This document shows, one piece after another, positions 14,921 through 18,704 of a stretch of 18,704 bases of DNA (positions are counted from its first letter, which is position 1; every line of letters starts with the position of its first letter). The notes under the pieces were generated by a model. The model saw nothing but the letters and a program-made list of their open reading frames with translations, did not search any database and was not told the DNA's origin. The stretch is taken from positions 1 through 18,704 of the forward strand of contig JAATEW010000346.1 of NCBI GenBank assembly GCA_015655535.1, read 5' to 3'. This stretch comes from Hyphomicrobiales bacterium. Lineage in GTDB: Bacteria > Pseudomonadota > Alphaproteobacteria > Rhizobiales > Beijerinckiaceae. The position numbers and the translations under genes are program-made.

Positions 14921-15615
14921 GTGGTTCCTCGCTGTTGATTGGAAGACTCTTGCGGCCGCTCGGCAATGGCCGCGCCGATGAAAACCATCGAAAGCACCGT
15001 AAAGATGTAGGCTTGGATCAGGCCGGTCAGCAGATCGAGCGCCATGAAGGGGATCGGCACCAGAAGACCCGCAAGCGACAAAAGAATGCCGATGATGAAC
15101 ACGCCGCTCATGATATTGCCGAAGAGGCGCACCATCAGCGAGAAGGTGCGCGTGATCTGTTCGACAATGTTGAGCGGGATCATGATCCATGTCGGATCGG
15201 CGAAAGTGCCGAGATAGCCGAGGAGCCCGCGTGTGTGGACCCCATAAAAAAGCGTCGCGCAGAAAACGATCAGCGCGAGCGCGGCATCTGTCTCAAGATG
15301 AGCGGTCGGCGGCTCGACGCCCGGTATGAGCGAGGACCAATTGGCGACGAGCACGAAAAGGAAGATCGTGCCGATCAAGGCACGGTAGAGACCGGGCTCC
15401 GTCTGCATGGTGCCTCTGATCTGCTCGTCGATCGCGCCGACCAGCAATTCCAGCGTGACCTGCCGCTTCGACGGCATGAGAGACAAGTGCCGTGTGACGA
15501 TGGCGGCGAAGAGCGTCAGGAGCGCCATGATGACCCAGGTGACCAGCACCGGATCGGTGACTGGTACGGGACCCAGATGAAAGAGCGGAGCCGTCTCGAG
15601 CGGTGAGTGCGTCAT
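14917..15615 (-). CDS. atpB: N-type ATPase a subunit (ion channel)
   Basis: This 232-residue membrane subunit provides the two half-channels through which ions reach the c-ring. Helices are seen at about residues 22-42, 78-97, 109-128, 141-160 and 165-216. The essential stator arginine is R163 in M-V-R-L-F-G-N-I-M-S-G (161-171). The last helix has L-I-Q-A-Y-I-F-T-V-L-S-M-V-F-I (199-213). The protein is slightly shorter than housekeeping a subunits, at its N-terminus. The start overlaps the atpR stop (ATGA) and the stop overlaps the atpE start (ATGA), giving tight coupling. An in-frame upward extension exists but would run through atpR and is not used. Confidence 0.95.
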   Translation of the reverse strand: MTHSPLETAPLFHLGPVPVTDPVLVTWVIMALLTLFAAIVTRHLSLMPSKRQVTLELLVGAIDEQIRGTMQTEPGLYRALIGTIFLFVLVANWSSLIPGVEPPTAHLETDAALALIVFCATLFYGVHTRGLLGYLGTFADPTWIMIPLNIVEQITRTFSLMVRLFGNIMSGVFIIGILLSLAGLLVPIPFMALDLLTGLIQAYIFTVLSMVFIGAAIAERPQESSNQQRGTT

Positions 15616-15893
15616 CTCTCTTCTCCGAAATGCCGGAGAAGCGGACCGCGCGCCAATAGGAAGCCCGCGCCGCCGCCGAGAAGCGCCGCCGCGCCAAGCT
15701 TCGCCAGCGCCAGCAACACCAAGACGGTCACGCCGAAACGCGCCAGATGCAAGAGGACGGCCTTCGCTGCGCCGCCGGTCAGAAACAGACGTGTGTTCCA
15801 CCAAAGCAAGGCAAAGTGAAGGAGGCCGATGCAAAGACCGGCGACGAGCCCGATCGCGAAGCTGGCGGCGAGGGCAAGAGCGGGATTGGTCAT
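15612..15893 (-). CDS. atpR: N-ATPase accessory membrane protein AtpR
   Basis: This 93-residue protein has about three hydrophobic helices (roughly residues 5-30, 44-65 and 67-82). AtpR is found only in N-ATPase operons, between atpQ and atpB, as here. The tryptophan/arginine segment L-L-W-W-N-T-R-L (29-36) and the buried arginine R52 in H-L-A-R-F-G-V-T-V stand out. Charged residues in the membrane of AtpR have been proposed to pair with the c-subunit glutamate during ring assembly. That role is a family hypothesis and is not shown by this sequence. It overlaps atpQ and atpB by 4 bases each. Confidence 0.88.
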   Translation of the reverse strand: MTNPALALAASFAIGLVAGLCIGLLHFALLWWNTRLFLTGGAAKAVLLHLARFGVTVLVLLALAKLGAAALLGGGAGFLLARGPLLRHFGEER

Positions 15894-16186
15894 GGGCCTC
15901 TCCCGTGCATCCATCGCCACGCCGACCAGAAGCCGACCGAGACACCGATCATGAGGAAGGTAGCGGAAAAGAACACATTCGTTGCGAAAGTGCGGTCGAG
16001 CCATCGGCCGAAAAAGAGACCGAGCAGTGTCGGCACGACGATCGCCCAGCCGAGAACGCCGATCTGTCCCAGCCTCGCGCCGAGCGACGGTTCCGGCGTC
16101 TCGCTGCCGCTCTTCTCGCGCTCGAAGGCCTGCCGCGCGGCGCGCAGCAATCTATCGGCGTGGTTAGGACCGGGCTCATCTGTCAC
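15890..16186 (-). CDS. atpQ: N-ATPase accessory membrane protein AtpQ (AtpI-like)
   Basis: This 98-residue protein has a charged, soluble first third and two membrane helices (about residues 41-60 and 70-90). The helix pair G-W-A-I-V-V-P-T-L-L-G-L-F-F-G-R-W-L-D and F-L-M-I-G-V-S-V-G-F-W-S-A-W resembles the AtpI/AtpQ family, which helps assemble the c-ring and may bind divalent metal ions. The position, directly after epsilon and before AtpR, is diagnostic for an N-ATPase operon. It starts with GTG at 16184-16186, overlapping the atpC stop by 4 bases (GTGA), and it overlaps atpR by 4 bases. Confidence 0.9.
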   Translation of the reverse strand: MTDEPGPNHADRLLRAARQAFEREKSGSETPEPSLGARLGQIGVLGWAIVVPTLLGLFFGRWLDRTFATNVFFSATFLMIGVSVGFWSAWRWMHGRGP

Positions 16187-16629
16187 GGCGCGGCTCCGCG
16201 ATCTTCGGGCTGTACTTGCCCCGGAGCGGGACGCAGATATCGCACGAGTTCCCGCACAGCGGCGGCATGCAAGCGGACCCGCTCCAAACGGGCGCTGCGA
16301 TCGGCGTCGAGCTGGCTTGCGCGAAGAGTCTGGACATCTGCTTCAAGCGTTTGAAGATCGTCGCCGACAACGGCTTCGCGGCACGCGATTGCGACGCGCT
16401 TGCCTTGGGAAACCGTGAACACGCCGCCCTGCACGGCACAGAAACGCGTGGCGCCTTCGCCCGTTCGCCAGCGGATGACGGAGGATGTCAGCATGGTCAA
16501 GAGATCCGCATGGCCGGGCAGAATCCCGAAGCAGCCGCTCTCGTCCTCGGCCCGCACCGCGACGACATCATCGCTGTCCACAAGGACCGTCGCTGGTGTC
16601 GTGATGGTGAGGTGGACGGTCGCGGTCAT
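16183..16629 (-). CDS. atpC: N-type ATPase epsilon subunit
   Basis: This 148-residue subunit binds the gamma shaft and can regulate hydrolysis. The N-terminal beta-sandwich (about residues 5-85) has the family patterns L-x-I-x-T-P (7-12), G-x-F-G-I-L-P-G-H-A-D-L-L-T-M-L (32-47) and V-Q-G-G-V-F-T-V (66-73). The C-terminal part (about 90-138) is predicted helical, with E-A-D-V-Q-T-L-R and a basic R-S-A-R-L-E-R-V-R stretch. It is divergent from housekeeping epsilon, as expected for the N-type. The ATG overlaps the last base of the atpD stop (TGATG), indicating coupling. Its placement right after beta and not at the end of an alpha-gamma-beta-epsilon block is typical of N-ATPases. Confidence 0.93.
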   Translation of the reverse strand: MTATVHLTITTPATVLVDSDDVVAVRAEDESGCFGILPGHADLLTMLTSSVIRWRTGEGATRFCAVQGGVFTVSQGKRVAIACREAVVGDDLQTLEADVQTLRASQLDADRSARLERVRLHAAAVRELVRYLRPAPGQVQPEDRGAAP

Positions 16630-18134
16630 CAGGCAGCACCTTTCGATTTCGCGGCGCCGCCCGAGGCCTTCTCCTTTTCGCGCGCCTCATCGAGCGTGCC
16701 GATCATATAGAGCGAGCTTTCCTGCCATGCGTCGCATTCGCCGGCGAGAATGGCCTTGCAGCCGGCAATCGTGTCGGCGACGGCGACCGAGCGCCCCGGC
16801 ACGCCGGTGAAGGCTTCGGTCACCGCGAAGGGCTGCGTCAGAAAGCGATGCAGGCGCCGCGCGCGCTCGACGATCTGCCGGTCTTTGGCGCCAAGCTCTT
16901 CGATGCCCAGCAAGGAAATCACGTCCTGCAGCTCGCGATAATGCTCGATCGTCCGGCGGACTTCCGTCGCGACGGCTGCATGTTCCTCGCCGACGACCAG
17001 AGGATCGAGCAGGATCGATGACGAGGCGATCGGATCGACCGCCGGATACATGCCCTCCGCCGCCATAGCGCGCGAGAGGACGACGTTGCTATCGACATGC
17101 GCGGCGATCGTCGTCACGGCCGGATCGGTGAAATCATCGGCCGGAACATAGACCGCTTCGATCGCGGTCACGGCGACGCCGCCGACCGAGACGATGCGTT
17201 CCTGCAAGGCTGCGACCTCGCTCGCAAGGGTCGGTTGATAGCCGACACGCGAAGGCATACGGCCGAGGAGGCCCGAGACCTCGGAACCCGCCTGGACGAA
17301 GCGGAAAACATTGTCCATCAGCAGCAACACATTTTGCCGGCGCTCGTCGCGAAAATATTCCGCGATGGTGAGCGCGGTCAGCGGCACGCGCCAGCGCGCG
17401 CCGGGCGGCTCGTTCATCTGCCCATACACCAGCACGGTGCGCGGCAAGACTCCTGAACCGCGCATGTCGAGCAGCGTCTCGTGGCCTTCGCGCGAACGCT
17501 CGCCCACGCCCGCGAAAACCGAGATGCCTTCGTAGCGCGTGACCATCGCGTGAATCAACTCCATCACGAGCACGGTCTTGCCGACGCCTGCGCCGCCGAA
17601 CGTTGCCGCCTTGCCGCCTTGTGCAAGCGGCGTCAGCAGGTCGATGACCTTGATGCCCGTCCAGAATATTTCCGTCGATGCGCTTTGCGACGCGAACGAC
17701 GGCGGCAGGCGATGAATCGGACGCCGGGGCACGTCGCTCGCGAAAGGTGCGCCGCCATCGCCCGGCGTGCCGGTGACATCGACGAGACGACCGAGCAGCG
17801 CTTCGCCAACCGGGACCTGTATCGGACCGCCCGATGCGAGGACCGGCGTGCCGCGCCGCAGCCCGTTCGTGGCTTGCAGCGCGAGCGCGCGCACCGTGTA
17901 TTCGTCCAGATGCGCCTGGACCTCGGCGATTACCGGTGGCCCCTGGTCCGCGAGAATCGTCAGGGATTCGTCGATAAGCGGCAGGTCGCCATGCTCGAAC
18001 ACGACGTCCACGATCGCGCCTCTCACCGCGATTACACGCGCGCGGGATTCCGGGCCGCGCGTGTCTGGCGCAGCCTCGGGCGACGTTTCGATTCGAGTGC
18101 CTTCGCGGCGAATATCCAAGTTCGCTCCTTTCAT
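16629..18134 (-). CDS. atpD: N-type ATPase beta subunit (catalytic)
   Basis: This 501-residue catalytic subunit hydrolyses or makes ATP. Visible motifs are the P-loop G-G-A-G-V-G-K-T (180-187), the catalytic glutamate E212 in A-G-V-G-E-R-S-R-E-G, Walker B V-L-L-L-M-D-N-V-F-R-F (269-279), and R-M-P-S-R-V-G-Y-Q-P-T-L (292-303). The DELSEED loop that touches gamma reads E-E-L-G-A-K-D (412-418), with fewer acids than usual. About 30 extra residues precede the barrel, and the tail is rich in lysine and alanine. It is the first gene of the operon. The ATG at 18134 lacks a good ribosome binding site. AAAGGAG just after it fits a TTG start at 18119 better, so the true protein may be five residues shorter. 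An FNR/FixK-type box lies upstream at 18217-18230. Confidence 0.95.
   Translation of the reverse strand: MKGANLDIRREGTRIETSPEAAPDTRGPESRARVIAVRGAIVDVVFEHGDLPLIDESLTILADQGPPVIAEVQAHLDEYTVRALALQATNGLRRGTPVLASGGPIQVPVGEALLGRLVDVTGTPGDGGAPFASDVPRRPIHRLPPSFASQSASTEIFWTGIKVIDLLTPLAQGGKAATFGGAGVGKTVLVMELIHAMVTRYEGISVFAGVGERSREGHETLLDMRGSGVLPRTVLVYGQMNEPPGARWRVPLTALTIAEYFRDERRQNVLLLMDNVFRFVQAGSEVSGLLGRMPSRVGYQPTLASEVAALQERIVSVGGVAVTAIEAVYVPADDFTDPAVTTIAAHVDSNVVLSRAMAAEGMYPAVDPIASSSILLDPLVVGEEHAAVATEVRRTIEHYRELQDVISLLGIEELGAKDRQIVERARRLHRFLTQPFAVTEAFTGVPGRSVAVADTIAGCKAILAGECDAWQESSLYMIGTLDEAREKEKASGGAAKSKGAA
18125..18131 (-). promoter_or_regulatory. Ribosome binding site favouring a TTG start for atpD
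   Basis: On the minus strand AAAGGAG is followed, after five bases, by TTG at 18119-18117, in frame with atpD. The alternative ATG at 18134 lies directly in front of this motif and so cannot use it. This supports translation from the TTG. Confidence 0.5.
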
Positions 18135-18189
18135 TCGTCATGCAAGCAGCCACGCTTCCCCGCGAAATACTGAGTGTGCTGCTTGAACG

Positions 18190-18195
18190 ACTATG
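18190..18195 (-). promoter_or_regulatory. Candidate -10 of the N-ATPase operon promoter
   Basis: CATAGT on the minus strand matches TATAAT at four of six bases. Its centre is 31 bases from the centre of the FNR-type box at 18217-18230, as expected for an activator bound at about -41.5. Transcription would start near 18183 and leave a leader of about 50 bases. The call is by eye. Confidence 0.35.
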
Positions 18196-18216
18196 AAGCG
18201 TCCGGCGAATGAAACG

Positions 18217-18230
18217 TTGATGCAAGTCAA
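18217..18230 (-). promoter_or_regulatory. FNR/FixK-type box upstream of the N-ATPase operon
   Basis: TTGATGCAAGTCAA has both perfect half-sites of the TTGA-N6-TCAA motif bound by CRP/FNR-family regulators (FNR, FixK, DNR, NnrR). Read on the minus strand (TTGACTTGCATCAA) it matches TTGAT-N4-ATCAA at nine of ten fixed positions. The centre is about 89 bases from the atpD ATG and about 41 from the predicted transcription start. This is the classic class II activator position. Confidence 0.65.
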
Positions 18231-18272
18231 TTGGAGCAGCCCAACGCATACGGGCTACGCCGTATTGATTAC

Positions 18273-18286
18273 TTGATTCAGGTCAA
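18273..18286 (+). promoter_or_regulatory. FNR/FixK-type box upstream of the alcohol dehydrogenase
   Basis: TTGATTCAGGTCAA again has both perfect half-sites and matches TTGAT-N4-ATCAA at nine of ten fixed positions. Its centre is about 77 bases before the dehydrogenase ATG. A weak -10 candidate (TAGAGT, 18306-18311) lies 29 bases downstream of the box centre. It is centred 56 bases from the box facing the N-ATPase operon. Confidence 0.65.
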
Positions 18287-18355
18287 CCGGAAGACCGCTT
18301 GCGCGCATAGAGTTTGGCTTGGACGCACCGTTCACTCACCCTCAGGAGCCTGACG

Positions 18356-18704
18356 ATGAAAGCACTCGTGTACCACGGAGCCGGCAAGAAATCGCTGGAC
18401 GAGCGGCCTGTGCCGAAACTCGTTTCAGCAACCGACGCCATTGTCAAAGTCACTCATACGACGATTTGCGGCACCGACCTCCATATCCTCAAGGGCGATG
18501 TTCCGACCTGCGAACCCGGCCGGATTCTTGGGCACGAGGGCGTGGGCGTGATCGAGGAAGTCGGCGCCGCGGTATCGACGTTCAAACCGGGCGATCACGT
18601 GCTCATTTCATGCATTACGTCGTGCGGCAAGTGCGAATACTGCCGCCGCGGCATGTATTCGCATTGCACGACCGGCAGCTGGATACTCGGCAACCGGATC
18701 GACG
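18356..18704 (+). CDS. Zinc-dependent alcohol dehydrogenase (MDR family), 5' part only
   Basis: The first 116 residues of a medium-chain zinc dehydrogenase are present; the gene runs off the right edge. The family catalyses NAD(P)-dependent interconversion of alcohols and aldehydes or ketones. Catalytic zinc ligands are visible: C38 in T-I-C-G-T-D-L-H (36-43), and H60-E61 in L-G-H-E-G-V-G (58-64). The four structural-zinc cysteines are C90, C93, C96 and C104 in S-C-G-K-C-E-Y-C-R-R-G. The NAD(P)-binding half is outside the window, so cofactor and substrate cannot be judged. The ATG is preceded by AGGAG at a spacing of 7 bases. It is divergent from the N-ATPase operon with 221 bases between, and has its own FNR/FixK-type box at 18273-18286, which suggests induction under low oxygen. 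Confidence 0.92.
   Translation, partial: MKALVYHGAGKKSLDERPVPKLVSATDAIVKVTHTTICGTDLHILKGDVPTCEPGRILGHEGVGVIEEVGAAVSTFKPGDHVLISCITSCGKCEYCRRGMYSHCTTGSWILGNRID

Noticed and set aside
17134..18249. 371-codon minus-strand frame overlapping atpD in another frame
   Set aside because: It is arginine-rich shadow coding of the atpD strand. The atpD frame has all catalytic motifs.
1..18704. CRISPR array, tRNA, rRNA, insertion sequence or prophage
   Set aside because: No regularly spaced repeats, cloverleaf, rRNA-like stretch, transposase, integrase or terminal inverted repeat pair was recognised anywhere in the window.

Overview
The window looks like the chromosome of a GC-rich alphaproteobacterium, probably Hyphomicrobiales (possibly Beijerinckiaceae-like, low confidence). 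The reasons are the GC-rich codon use, the densely packed and overlapping genes, the OruR-type AraC and AefR-type TetR regulators, and FNR/FixK-type boxes. No rRNA, tRNA, CRISPR array, transposase or integrase was seen.

Layout. (1) 1-1297: the 5' end of an RND drug/solvent efflux permease (minus) faces away from a TetR/AcrR repressor (plus). A 16-bp operator-like palindrome lies between them, and a hairpin followed by a T run sits in the permease leader. (2) 1305-3313: a perfect 31-nt palindrome, a membrane-bound diguanylate cyclase with an intact inhibitory site, and a small coiled-coil protein of unknown function, both genes on the minus strand. (3) 3471-6322: two minus-strand regulators, a winged-helix/NB-ARC-like ATPase regulator that lacks the usual long C-terminal repeat region, and an AraC regulator divergent from the next block. 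(4) 6637-11500: a plus-strand tripartite efflux operon with the gene order of E. coli ytcA-mdtNOP: small YtcA-like lipoprotein, HlyD-type adaptor, FUSC inner-membrane protein, outer-membrane factor. (5) 11503-18134: a complete nine-gene N-type ATPase operon on the minus strand, in order of transcription atpD-C-Q-R-B-E-F-A-G, with most junctions overlapping. It has no delta gene; instead the b subunit carries a delta-like C-terminus. (6) 18356-18704: the 5' part of a zinc alcohol dehydrogenase, divergent from the ATPase operon.

How it works together. The two efflux modules each sit beside their own likely regulator. The N-ATPase is thought to be an auxiliary ATP-driven cation pump found beside a housekeeping F-ATPase. 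The most informative signal is in the 221-bp gap between atpD and the dehydrogenase: it holds two TTGA-N6-TCAA boxes (18217-18230 and 18273-18286), one placed for each divergent gene. This predicts that a CRP/FNR-family regulator (FNR, FixK or similar) switches on the ion pump and the dehydrogenase together, probably under low oxygen. The efflux operon and the ATPase operon converge with only 2 bp between their stop codons.
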